Shown: in pieces, positions 6,008-12,892 of the stretch
Layout: each line of letters begins with the position of its first letter
Position numbering within the stretch: the first letter of the stretch is position 1
Source: a virus
DNA length: 23,174 bases
Strand: one strand, 5' to 3'
Virus record (IMG/VR): IMGVR_UViG_3300049893_002132
Coordinates: 1-23,174 of that record
Program-made: the position numbers and the translations under genes
Notes under the pieces: model-generated
Seen by the model: only the letters and a program-made list of their open reading frames with translations
What the model was told of the DNA's origin: nothing
Database searches by the model: none

Positions 6008-6085
6008 GCATTATTTGCTGGCGGCGTGGTTTTTAAGCAATCTATCTTTGCTGGCCCGCCATCGGCTGAACTTTATCTGTTAGGT
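5962..6085 (+). other. attC: attC site D (124 bp)
   Basis: R'' is GTATAAC (5962-5968) and R' is GTTAGGT (6079-6085). Arms pair as GTT/AAC, CAGCCG/CGGCTG and ATGG/CCAT, leaving unpaired G at 5977 and A at 5984, six bases apart. R'' is the exact complement of the cassette's own start (GTTATAC at 5408), as expected for a cassette inserted as a circle. The methyltransferase stop codon is inside the site. Confidence 0.88.
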
Positions 6086-6091
6086 GCTCGT

Positions 6092-6439
6092 ATGCCATTC
6101 AAACGTGACAGATACCCGGAAAATTGGAAAGAAATCAGTCTCTCCATTCGCAACCGCGAGGGATGGCGTTGCAAATGGTGCAGCGCCGAAAATGGCAAAA
6201 TGCACCCGGAAACAGGTTCTAAAGTCGTTTTAACGGTGGCGCATCTTGGAATAAAAAGGCCGGATGGTTCGCCAGGAGATAAACACGACAAAATGGATGT
6301 AAGGCCGGAAAATCTGGCGGCTCTATGCCAGCGGTGTCACCTAAATTTCGACCGTGATGAACACACCTTAAATGCCGCGCTCACTCGCAGGCAGCGCAAA
6401 ATTGATGCGGGTCAAATGCTTCTGCCGGTGTCCGAATAG
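6092..6439 (+). CDS. Cassette protein: HNH endonuclease, 115 aa
   Basis: This is the last cassette gene, with ATG 6092 seven bases after the attC core. An earlier in-frame start lies inside attC site D and is unlikely. The HNH fold shows C27-K-W-C30, H51 in LTVAHL, N74 in PENLAALC, C79-Q-R-C82 and H83. Single HNH proteins of this size are frequent in phages and cassettes. It is not closely similar to the 4663 HNH protein (AHL instead of HHL, wider spacing), so the two arrived separately. No attC follows its stop. Confidence 0.83.
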   Translation: MPFKRDRYPENWKEISLSIRNREGWRCKWCSAENGKMHPETGSKVVLTVAHLGIKRPDGSPGDKHDKMDVRPENLAALCQRCHLNFDRDEHTLNAALTRRQRKIDAGQMLLPVSE

Positions 6440-6481
6440 CGGTTCATAATACCTTGCAATCAACGCAGACTGAATTAAATT

Positions 6482-6507
6482 GGCCCGACTGCTTTTCCAG
6501 CCGGGCC
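6482..6507. other. Hairpin in the 6440-6571 gap
   Basis: A 10-bp stem (6482-6491 with 6498-6507, one A-C mismatch, loop CTTTTC) lies downstream of the last cassette. No T-run follows, so rho-independent termination is doubtful. The 132-bp gap shows no recognisable attC core, which leaves the last cassette without a visible right boundary. Confidence 0.4.
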
Positions 6508-6571
6508 GACCAGGGTGACTGGGAAGAAACCCCGGTTGAAGCGATTATAACACAAAAGAAAGACTGGGAAA

Positions 6572-7255
6572 ATGCAAACCAATCTAACCGCTATTGCCAA
6601 AGCTTACTTTGGCAGCGCCGCCTTTTTTACCATCGCAGGGGAAGGACTGATGTACCTCTCCGCCCGCGCCCATTGGCTAAACAACCCTGATTATCTCTTG
6701 CCCGTCATCGGCTCATTTTCTGTCCCCGCCCTGCCCTTTGGCTTTTATCTCGCCGCCCGCGTCGCCCGGCTGACTCAACCCCCTGCTAGGCCCGGCCCTA
6801 GATGGCCGATGGCTACATCTACCCTGGCCTCACTCGCTCCCTGGTTCGTGCCACCCCAAACCCCGCGGGGCACCGCCTGGGGCCTGGAACATCCAGAGGA
6901 ATTGACCGGCAAACCGATCCGTTACCCCCGCGAGCCGAACCGGGTAGAATTTGTATTTTACGAACCGGGGATGCGCAGCCAGATCAGCGAAAGCCGTCTA
7001 TACGATTTCTGCAAAATAGCATGGCGGAGGCAGCAGCAAGTCCACTTTGGCGGCCTCGCCAGCAATCGGGTCATGAGCCGCGAATATTTTACTAAAGAGG
7101 CTCGCCCGCGCTTCCCAATGCCCGCCTATCAAAGCTGTATCTACATCCTCGATACCCGGCGGCTCATTATCAACCGCTACAAGGGCGGTGAGTTATTTTA
7201 CACGCCGGGGATCACCGTAGAAGAGGCAATGAAACGTTGGATTCATCCCCCGTAA
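6572..7255 (+). CDS. Two-helix membrane protein of unknown function, 227 aa
   Basis: The N-terminal quarter holds two hydrophobic segments, about residues 12-30 (YFGSAAFFTIAGEGLMYLSA) and 42-65 (LLPVIGSFSVPALPFGFYLA). A Pro/Arg-rich linker follows, then a soluble domain of about 130 residues with aromatic and basic patches. The hydrophilic part is likely cytoplasmic, attached to the inner membrane. The ribosome site is weak (GGGAAA). It could be a superinfection-exclusion or replication-anchoring protein, both common for phage membrane proteins, but nothing in the sequence decides this. I do not recognise the family. Confidence 0.6.
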   Translation: MQTNLTAIAKAYFGSAAFFTIAGEGLMYLSARAHWLNNPDYLLPVIGSFSVPALPFGFYLAARVARLTQPPARPGPRWPMATSTLASLAPWFVPPQTPRGTAWGLEHPEELTGKPIRYPREPNRVEFVFYEPGMRSQISESRLYDFCKIAWRRQQQVHFGGLASNRVMSREYFTKEARPRFPMPAYQSCIYILDTRRLIINRYKGGELFYTPGITVEEAMKRWIHPP

Positions 7256-7294
7256 CCGATCCCGACTAACCCGTTTCTCTTTTTCCAACTAGTA

Positions 7295-7362
7295 CAGGTT
7301 GAACCGGGTTTTCCCGGTTGATATAGGTTCAACCAGGTTGAAACAGGTTGAAAAAGGTTAGA
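7295..7362. repeat. Phased AGGTTGAA repeats with perfect hairpin
   Basis: AGGTTCAA, AGGTTGAA, AGGTTGAA and AGGTTAGA begin at 7325, 7335, 7345 and 7355, exactly 10 bp apart. A further AGGTTGAA begins at 7296. Between them AACCGGG-TTTT-CCCGGTT (7302-7319) is a perfect 7-bp-stem hairpin, and GGTTGAA (7297) is inverted against TTCAACC (7329). Helical phasing suggests cooperative protein binding, as in an operator or iteron cluster. Confidence 0.6.
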
Positions 7363-7378
7363 AAAAGGACCGTGAAAA

Positions 7379-7603
7379 ATGTCTACCTATTTAGTTTGGC
7401 GGCGAGAACCTACCGCCGATAATATTCAAATGGCTCTAAGCCAATTTCAGGCCAGGCTAAACAGCCGGCCCGAATCAATTACCACCAACCCAAAGGACGC
7501 TCCCGCTGTGGCAATGCTGGCTCCGGGGCTGGCTGTACAGACGACGGGCGGTTGTCTCAAGAATGAATTTTGGCTAAAGGTGAAGGAAATTGACCCAAAA
7601 TGA
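7379..7603 (+). CDS. Small protein of unknown function, 74 aa
   Basis: ATG 7379 has AGGA at 7366-7369, nine bases upstream. The gene lies directly downstream of the phased repeat cluster and may be controlled by it. The sequence suggests a short helix (NIQMALSQFQARL) between strands, with a C-terminal WLKVKEID strand. There is no recognised family. Confidence 0.55.
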   Translation: MSTYLVWRREPTADNIQMALSQFQARLNSRPESITTNPKDAPAVAMLAPGLAVQTTGGCLKNEFWLKVKEIDPK

Positions 7604-7632
7604 AACAATCTCTAAGACCACCCGCAATTAAG

Positions 7633-7732
7633 CCTTCTGCACCCCTTCTGCACCCCCTAGAAGCGTCCAAAATACCAAACTTGACCCATAAGACCTATCT
7701 AATCAAAATCACCGCCTGCACGCCTTCTGCAC
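7633..7732. repeat. Three copies of CCTTCTGCAC between genes
   Basis: Exact decamers begin at 7633, 7644 and 7723, with a partial copy (CCTGCAC) at 7715-7721. They lie in the 145-bp gap before the 7749 gene. Two are 11 bp apart. They could be a binding site for a phage regulator, possibly the HTH-like protein that follows. Confidence 0.5.
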
Positions 7733-7748
7733 GGCCAGGAGAGGAGCT

Positions 7749-8168
7749 ATGATAGATCAGCTAAAATCAATTTATCAACACGTCTATGGCGACCTGTCCG
7801 CACCGGGCCGCCTCGCCAGCCTGGAAGAATTAGCCGGGGCGCTCTCCAAGATTGTCCACAAAGAGCCACCCTGGACCGCCCGCTATCTCAACTCCATTAT
7901 CCTCGGTCACAAGGGATTTACCGTCACCGCTGAGTTACGCCAGGCCATTGAGGTCTATGCCGCCCGGCTTGACGATGCCCACCCATTGCAGGCGCTGCTA
8001 GTCGAGATCACCGCCTTTAGCATCAACGGCTCGGTACAGCCCGGCTCGATCATCACCGGCCACTCTAAACGCTGTGACTGCGGCCTGCTGTTTGTCCCCC
8101 ATCATCCGCGCCAGAAATATTGCTGTTTGGAGTGCCCGCAAAAGCCGGGCCGAAAAGTGGCAAAATAG
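7749..8168 (+). CDS. Protein with HTH-like N-terminus and zinc ribbon, 139 aa
   Basis: AGGAGAGGAG lies just before ATG 7749. Residues about 20-75 (LASLEELAGALSK...WTARYLNSIILGHKGFTVTAELRQAI) are helical with spacing like an XRE-type helix-turn-helix. The C-terminal part has CDCGLLFVPHHPRQKYC with a following CxxC pattern, a short treble-clef or zinc-ribbon like those used for "C..C......YC...C" nucleic-acid binding. It is probably a DNA-binding regulator of the phage; the upstream repeat cluster is a candidate site. The family is not recognised. Confidence 0.6.
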   Translation: MIDQLKSIYQHVYGDLSAPGRLASLEELAGALSKIVHKEPPWTARYLNSIILGHKGFTVTAELRQAIEVYAARLDDAHPLQALLVEITAFSINGSVQPGSIITGHSKRCDCGLLFVPHHPRQKYCCLECPQKPGRKVAK

Positions 8169-8180
8169 GAGAATTGACTT

Positions 8181-8459
8181 ATGCAACCCGCGAACCTTAG
8201 ACATTTAGAGTTGATCTTCCCCGCCGCCGTCTCCCCCGGTGATATGGAATTGATCGCCCCCGCTGGTAGGGACAAACCAGGCCAGGCCGTACTACTAGCC
8301 GCCCGCGTCGAGCGATGCAACGAAACCTGCTGTCGGGTCTATTCTAGCAATGGCGGAGCATTTATCGGCATTACTGCCGAGGAAGACCCCTGGTGGCCTT
8401 ATAATTCAGCTTATTGGCTACAGGAGGATTACGCAATATACCCTGTACCCCCCCATTGA
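8181..8459 (+). CDS. Protein of unknown function, 92 aa
   Basis: This is the last rightward gene, with AGGAG upstream of ATG 8181 and 12 bases after the previous stop. It has a probable small beta-rich fold (HLELIFPAAVSPGDMELIAPA, AVLLAARVERCNETCCRVYSS) and an aromatic tail with many Trp and Tyr residues. No family is recognised. It ends 46 bases before the convergent late-gene stop. Confidence 0.6.
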   Translation: MQPANLRHLELIFPAAVSPGDMELIAPAGRDKPGQAVLLAARVERCNETCCRVYSSNGGAFIGITAEEDPWWPYNSAYWLQEDYAIYPVPPH

Positions 8460-8505
8460 AGAACTCTTAACTAAAATCGCTCAATAAACGCAAATAAAGC
8501 GGAGT

Positions 8506-8826
8506 TCACAACTCAACAGCAATTCTATTTTTAATTGCGGTTTTGAGTTGTGCTTCTGTGCGAGCAGTTAAACCAGCCCGTACTCGCAATGTGTTTATCT
8601 CGTCCAGCATCACCAACGCTAACGCCTCGATAATTTCATCGAGCAATTTCCACTTAAAAACTTTGGTATCAATCTCGTCGGGTATTAAAAAATCTGGCTG
8701 ATGAAAATACAAAGGATGCGCCAATTGACCATCAGGCAAACGCAACCGATGAGGAGCCGTCAACAATTCCCGTACTTCCGGTGTGACAATCAAATAACCC
8801 GGTCTTGTTGGATGTTTTACAATCAT
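8506..8826 (-). CDS. Last late-operon protein, 106 aa, unknown
   Basis: The start overlaps the tail-fibre stop by four bases, so it is co-translated with it. The first half is beta-like with a Pro-rich segment (HPTRPGYLIVTPEVRELL, HPLYFHQPDFLIPDEID); the second half is two helices. Its position after the fibre suggests a fibre-assembly chaperone, a lysis gene or another late accessory protein; no hydrophobic holin-like helix is visible. I do not recognise the family. Confidence 0.6.
   Translation of the reverse strand: MIVKHPTRPGYLIVTPEVRELLTAPHRLRLPDGQLAHPLYFHQPDFLIPDEIDTKVFKWKLLDEIIEALALVMLDEINTLRVRAGLTARTEAQLKTAIKNRIAVEL
8507..8552. terminator. Nested inverted repeat at the convergent junction
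   Basis: An outer arm pair CACAACTCAA/TTGAGTTGTG (8507-8516, 8543-8552) encloses an inner pair GCAATT/AATTGC (8519-8524, 8533-8538) with a T-rich loop. It overlaps the last codons of the minus-strand gene and lies just after the plus-strand early module, so it may act as a two-way terminator. No T-run follows either outer arm. Confidence 0.5.
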
Positions 8827-10832
8827 GTGATAATTACCTCATCAATATACGCCTCATGATATTGTGGGAAAACATAATGGCGCACCGTCTTGAAGTTAGA
8901 CGGATATCCGGCTACAGCTGGCCCGCCATTTGTCACCAGCGCCCCATCACTCACATAGATTAGATAGCTGAATGTCCCCCCAGCAGATAAGGCTGCGATA
9001 ACATAATAATCCAGCCCAGGCACCCAGGGCGTTTCTGCTGTTTTTGAGCCGTTCGTTGTCGTAAATGTGGTGCCGGTTCCATACCAAACCGAAACCTGAA
9101 ATGGAAATTGTGTTCTTGTTGAGCCGTACCAAATCCAGCGAATTGCCCAATATTTATCAGACCCGCCCGGTGCTTGGACATCCCAGAATCGCAACTCCGA
9201 TACCAACACATCGGACGCAGACGTATAAGGCGATAGACTCACCAGCGTTTCCTGGCGTGTTTTGGCTCCGCTAGCTGTCCATTGGTTATACACCGTCGCT
9301 GATGCGTCATAATTATAAATCCTGAGCCAATGCAAGCGAGTGCTGGATAACGCTCCGCAGTTTGCTCCTACGGTGAGCGAGAATCCACCCGGCGAGCCGC
9401 CATACGAGTATGGTGAAGATTGGCTGTCCTGATAACCTGCAATATCGCTAGTAAAAGCATTGACCTTAAAATTGCGCCGGGTAAACCCGTAGGAATTGGC
9501 CGGCTTATCGTCACCGAAGAGGTTCTCTAGCCGAGCGTTTAATCCATTGGCTGATGCCTGGGGAAAAATATCTCGCGTACTGTTGCCGGTCAATTGTCCC
9601 GCTGTATCGGTTTGCCAGGCCACAGCCCCGCCATCTGATTCCCATAACTGAGAGACTTTGCCCGAATCCAGCGCAGTCGTAGCAAACGCTGAGGCGTGAT
9701 TGCCGTCGAGCAGGTCCGCATCCAGGCCACTTCCCGTACCGTCTACCGTCTTGATCTTGGTCAGAATACTATCGGCGGTCATCACCAACTGGCCCGGAAA
9801 TTCCAGGCGGCTGTAGGTCACGCCGTCGTAATAAATCGCCACTGTTGGATCACTGCCTACCCCGCTAGGCGATGACAGGATTTTGACCACCAGCCTATCG
9901 GTCAGGTCCAGGTCTACCTCCGCAATCGCCACTTCCATATCGTACTCGGTTTCAACCGCCCCAACGCTGACAATGGCATCGGTCGTGGCGATTAGCGTCT
10001 CCGTCCCGCCGGAGGTGCGCCGGTAAATGCGGGCAAACAGGGAGGCGACCTTTGTCCCCCCGGTTTTGGCCGCGTGGCAGTGAACGTGGTACACCCCATC
10101 GGTCAGGTAATCCAGGCCCAGGCCGACCGAGGCTGAGGCAAATTCCTCAATGACCGTATTCGCGCCGGTAATCGAGGCCGAAACCGTCTGCTTGCTCCCG
10201 GTCGGATGCGCTTCGGTCATCGCCTTGTAGCCGCCGATGTCGCTGGCCGCAGTTACAAAAAACTGCAAGAGCAGGCCGCTAATGCTCAAATCATCCAGGT
10301 GATCCAGGGCTAATTGAACCGTATTCTCGCTAGCCGAGAGGTTGCCGTCGAAATTGGTGGTGTCAACAGAAATGGCCGAGGCAGCCGGGGCGCTGTGGCT
10401 GTGCCCGGCCACCGCAAAGGCCGCCGCCTCATTCCCATCGAGCAGGTCCGCGTCGAGGCCGGAGGCCGCCCCGTCTACATTTTTGACTTTGGCTAAAACG
10501 TCGCTGTCCTCATAGTCCGAGGTTAGCACGTAACCCGCTATGGCCCCGGTCCCCCCCTGGCTATAAACCACAAATAAGCGGTAGCTGGCAAAATAGAGCA
10601 CATCTACAAAATCACCAACCTGGACATTTCCTATTTGCCCCTTCCAGCGGCATCTCTGCTGATTATGTTGGCCGACCCGCGCCTCAATCCAGCCATTATT
10701 GGCAGCGTAGAGGTTCCTGTCGGTAATATCCAACACCTCACAGCCGGGGATCAGGTCGGGAGGAGTGAACAACCCCGCCATTTCATCGGCCAATGCCCGA
10801 ATTTGCTCAGATGTTTTAGCTGAGAGACTCAA
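8823..10832 (-). CDS. Tail fibre / receptor-binding protein, 669 aa
   Basis: The start is a TTG at 10832, supported by GGAGG (10839-10843) six bases upstream; it overlaps the hub-like gene's end. Residues about 25-100 look like a baseplate-attachment beta domain. Two copies of a fibre repeat, D-G-x-x-S-G-LDADLLDG-N-x-x-A-F-A, lie near residues 120-140 and 370-390; this LDADLLDG repeat is common in phage tail fibres. Collagen-like or helical stretches are absent. The C-terminal about 200 residues are rich in Tyr, Trp, Gly and Ser (YGGSPGGFSLTVGANC..., WIWYGSTRTQFPFQVSVWYG), consistent with a jelly-roll receptor-binding tip. It would decide host range. Confidence 0.8.
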   Translation of the reverse strand: MSLSAKTSEQIRALADEMAGLFTPPDLIPGCEVLDITDRNLYAANNGWIEARVGQHNQQRCRWKGQIGNVQVGDFVDVLYFASYRLFVVYSQGGTGAIAGYVLTSDYEDSDVLAKVKNVDGAASGLDADLLDGNEAAAFAVAGHSHSAPAASAISVDTTNFDGNLSASENTVQLALDHLDDLSISGLLLQFFVTAASDIGGYKAMTEAHPTGSKQTVSASITGANTVIEEFASASVGLGLDYLTDGVYHVHCHAAKTGGTKVASLFARIYRRTSGGTETLIATTDAIVSVGAVETEYDMEVAIAEVDLDLTDRLVVKILSSPSGVGSDPTVAIYYDGVTYSRLEFPGQLVMTADSILTKIKTVDGTGSGLDADLLDGNHASAFATTALDSGKVSQLWESDGGAVAWQTDTAGQLTGNSTRDIFPQASANGLNARLENLFGDDKPANSYGFTRRNFKVNAFTSDIAGYQDSQSSPYSYGGSPGGFSLTVGANCGALSSTRLHWLRIYNYDASATVYNQWTASGAKTRQETLVSLSPYTSASDVLVSELRFWDVQAPGGSDKYWAIRWIWYGSTRTQFPFQVSVWYGTGTTFTTTNGSKTAETPWVPGLDYYVIAALSAGGTFSYLIYVSDGALVTNGGPAVAGYPSNFKTVRHYVFPQYHEAYIDEVIIT

Positions 10833-11865
10833 ATTCTGCCTCCAATCCCAGGGTCGTCACCGCCGTAAAATTGGCCGCCAACTCCACCGTAATCTTGTGT
10901 ACCCAGAATTTTTTTTCCGACCAGGCAATCCCATCTACCGAACTGCTGTAGGTCACACTGACCCGATCCAGCAGATCAAGCAGCAGCCCCATCCCGCCGG
11001 CGCATTTGGCCTCAATCGAGTAATCCCGATTCTCAAAGCGGTACATTCGCTCAGCAATATCGTTCATCAGCGTGTTAGTGGTGCCCATATACCCGCCCCT
11101 GGTCACAATCGGCCCCGGCTCCGGGTCAGTAGGGTATTTTCCGCTGATTTGCAGCCCCGCCGGCGTCTGTCCTTGCAGCCTCATCTGTCCAATGGCCTCC
11201 TCATTCCGCCGGGTAATCCTGAGCGGTTCCAGCAGGAGGCTGCTATCCAGGGTCAGCACCGGATCAGGGAGAGTTCCAAACATCGGATGGGGGATAAAAT
11301 TCAGGGTATTGGTTTTGTCCACGTAAAGCAGATAAAAATCTATTTCGGCGATTTGTTTCAAGGCGTCCCAGAACCCGCCCTCTTTGATCTCATGCTCGGC
11401 AATCTCAGAACTGTTGGCGCTGTCGGCATTGAGGCTGATAATCCCCTCCGGCCAGACGCCCCGGCGCAGGTTACAGTGTCCAAACTGGGCAGTCTGACCG
11501 ACCAGGTGCGTCACAATATCGGCATAGGTCATATTCACAATCTGATGCTGGTTGGCTGGTGCACTGTCCACGTGGCGAAAATAAATCCCCTGCACCCGGC
11601 CCCGTTTCATAAATTCCTGGGCCGTAAACGCGGACCAGGGCGTATTGGACGATTGGAACGTTTTTTCCCAGGTATCGGGCAGCAGATGACCAATGAAACC
11701 GGGCCGAGGAAATTCCTCCCATCCCTCTGCGTACAGATCAAACCAAACGTCAATCTGTTGGTAAAAATTCAGCCGGTCGGCGTCACCCAGCACCGCCCCG
11801 CTGGCCTTCCAGCCGCCGTCCTCGACATCGGCCTCAATCCGGGCGATCACGTCAACGTTAGTCAC
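10816..11865 (-). CDS. Baseplate hub-like tail protein, 349 aa
   Basis: The start is a GTG at 11865 with GAGGT upstream, overlapping the previous gene's stop by eight bases. The sequence has alternating strands with a conserved-looking core, including NMTYADIVTHLVGQ and ALKQIAEIDFYLLYVDKTNTLNFIP, which resemble domains of the gp27/GpD-like hub (late control protein D, siphovirus tail-tip protein). It lies between the propeller-like proteins and the fibre, as such hub proteins do. No lysozyme motif is visible. I infer a tail-tip connector to which the fibre attaches. Confidence 0.55.
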   Translation of the reverse strand: MTNVDVIARIEADVEDGGWKASGAVLGDADRLNFYQQIDVWFDLYAEGWEEFPRPGFIGHLLPDTWEKTFQSSNTPWSAFTAQEFMKRGRVQGIYFRHVDSAPANQHQIVNMTYADIVTHLVGQTAQFGHCNLRRGVWPEGIISLNADSANSSEIAEHEIKEGGFWDALKQIAEIDFYLLYVDKTNTLNFIPHPMFGTLPDPVLTLDSSLLLEPLRITRRNEEAIGQMRLQGQTPAGLQISGKYPTDPEPGPIVTRGGYMGTTNTLMNDIAERMYRFENRDYSIEAKCAGGMGLLLDLLDRVSVTYSSSVDGIAWSEKKFWVHKITVELAANFTAVTTLGLEAEFESLS

Positions 11866-12892
11866 GGCTGACCTCGATCACGTTGACCGTCCCGACCGTA
11901 TCCGAAACGTCGGCAAAGGAACTGCCCAGGTTGTTGGTCAATGATAGCGTATCGGCTGCCTGGGCCGCGAGCAATAATATTTGAGGGTTGGATAGATTGC
12001 GCCCTGCCGCCCGCAGCGTATCCGGGGCGTTCCCGGTCTGGCTCCATGTAGTGGCGTTGTCCTCACTCTGAAATAGATCGTCGTCGTCGAATACAGCTAC
12101 TAGGTCGTCAGGCCGCAGCGGATCAGCCAACAGGCCAGCACAAACTTTGCTGCTAGACCAGCCGGCGTCGCCTACATCGCCAAAAGTCTGCCCGTTGTCG
12201 CTGGAATATTGCACCTGGAGATTATTCCCATCCCGCCCCCGCAAAAAGAGCAGCCCCGCCGCCCCCGGCCTGATCAGCGGTATCAAGGCGCGCTCGCGGT
12301 TGTCTATCTCGCTCATTGTCGCCGCGCCAAACGTGGGGTTATAGGTTTCGGTCAAGGTTTCCAGGTTGATCACCCGTAGTTCCAGTATTCCATCATTGAG
12401 CCGCGTCGCATATAGATTACTCGCATCAGCCGCCAAGCCTAGAAAACGCATTTCAGGCTCAGAAGCCGTTGTTACTGTTACCGTATCAAAAAAGACACTG
12501 GTTAGTGTTCCACCGGCAGCACTGGCGGTAAATGTAATAGAGGAAATAGTACCTGCCGATAAAAACCCTGATTTTACACTCCATGTTGTGTCGCTGGGTG
12601 TCCCCACACCGTAAAACACAGAAATATCACATAATACATTATCAAAAGCATCCTTAGCACTCAAACTCAACGATGCCGACGAACCGGCTGTGCGCGTAAA
12701 TTTCACAACAAAACTTAATTGATCCCAATCAGCGACAGGAATGGACAGCGCCGCAACATATGTAACTGCGCTAGAAATTGAACCGCTGATAGACAAACAG
12801 CCAGCATCAGGAGAACCGTCTCCCGCATCAAATGAAAATTGGGCTGTGCTCCACGCCCCTGCGTCAGCATCAAATGTCCACTGAGTCGTCAT
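11858..12892 (-). CDS. Tail protein with jelly-roll-like and BNR/propeller-like parts, 344 aa
   Basis: Residues about 1-145 are a Ser/Thr/Gly-rich beta domain (WTFDADAGAWSTAQFSFDAG, DTVTVTTA), similar in pattern to carbohydrate-binding jelly rolls. Residues about 150-340 contain BNR/Asp-box-like repeats, for example YSSDNGQTFGDVG, QSEDNATTWSQTG and LTNNLGSSFADV, typical of sialidase-type beta-propellers. The ATG at 12892 overlaps the upstream stop by four bases. It may bind surface glycans of the host; enzymatic residues for sialidase are not recognised. Confidence 0.65.
   Translation of the reverse strand: MTTQWTFDADAGAWSTAQFSFDAGDGSPDAGCLSISGSISSAVTYVAALSIPVADWDQLSFVVKFTRTAGSSASLSLSAKDAFDNVLCDISVFYGVGTPSDTTWSVKSGFLSAGTISSITFTASAAGGTLTSVFFDTVTVTTASEPEMRFLGLAADASNLYATRLNDGILELRVINLETLTETYNPTFGAATMSEIDNRERALIPLIRPGAAGLLFLRGRDGNNLQVQYSSDNGQTFGDVGDAGWSSSKVCAGLLADPLRPDDLVAVFDDDDLFQSEDNATTWSQTGNAPDTLRAAGRNLSNPQILLLAAQAADTLSLTNNLGSSFADVSDTVGTVNVIEVSRD

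Larger units (their letters stand above)
4197..6439 (+). mobile_element. Integron-type gene cassette array without IntI (CALIN-like)
   Basis: Five single-gene units lie in the same direction and four are closed by attC sites. Unit limits, taking cleavage between G and TT of the core, are 4197-4650, 4651-5075, 5076-5408, 5409-6079 and 6080 to an unresolved end. The start of each unit matches the complement of the R'' box in its own attC: TTAGGC with GCCTAAC twice, and TTATAC with GTATAAC once. The first unit has one mismatch. No integron integrase gene is in the window, so mobilisation would need one supplied by the host or another element. Confidence 0.85.

Noticed and set aside
6440-6571. 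Possible fifth attC
   Set aside because: A CAATCAACGCAGAC stretch resembles part of sites A and B, but no R''/R' core pair or matching arms could be found.
6454-6690. 78-residue frame in the gap after the last HNH cassette
   Set aside because: It needs a TTG start without ribosome site and overlaps the membrane protein gene in another frame; composition alone does not support it.
6802-7095. 97-residue frame within the membrane protein gene
   Set aside because: It lies in a shifted frame inside a well-supported gene and is rich in Arg/Pro as expected of a shadow frame.
10765-11871. 368-residue plus-strand frame opposite the hub-like gene
   Set aside because: It is antisense to an operon gene with overlapping stops and starts; no ribosome site or domain supports it.
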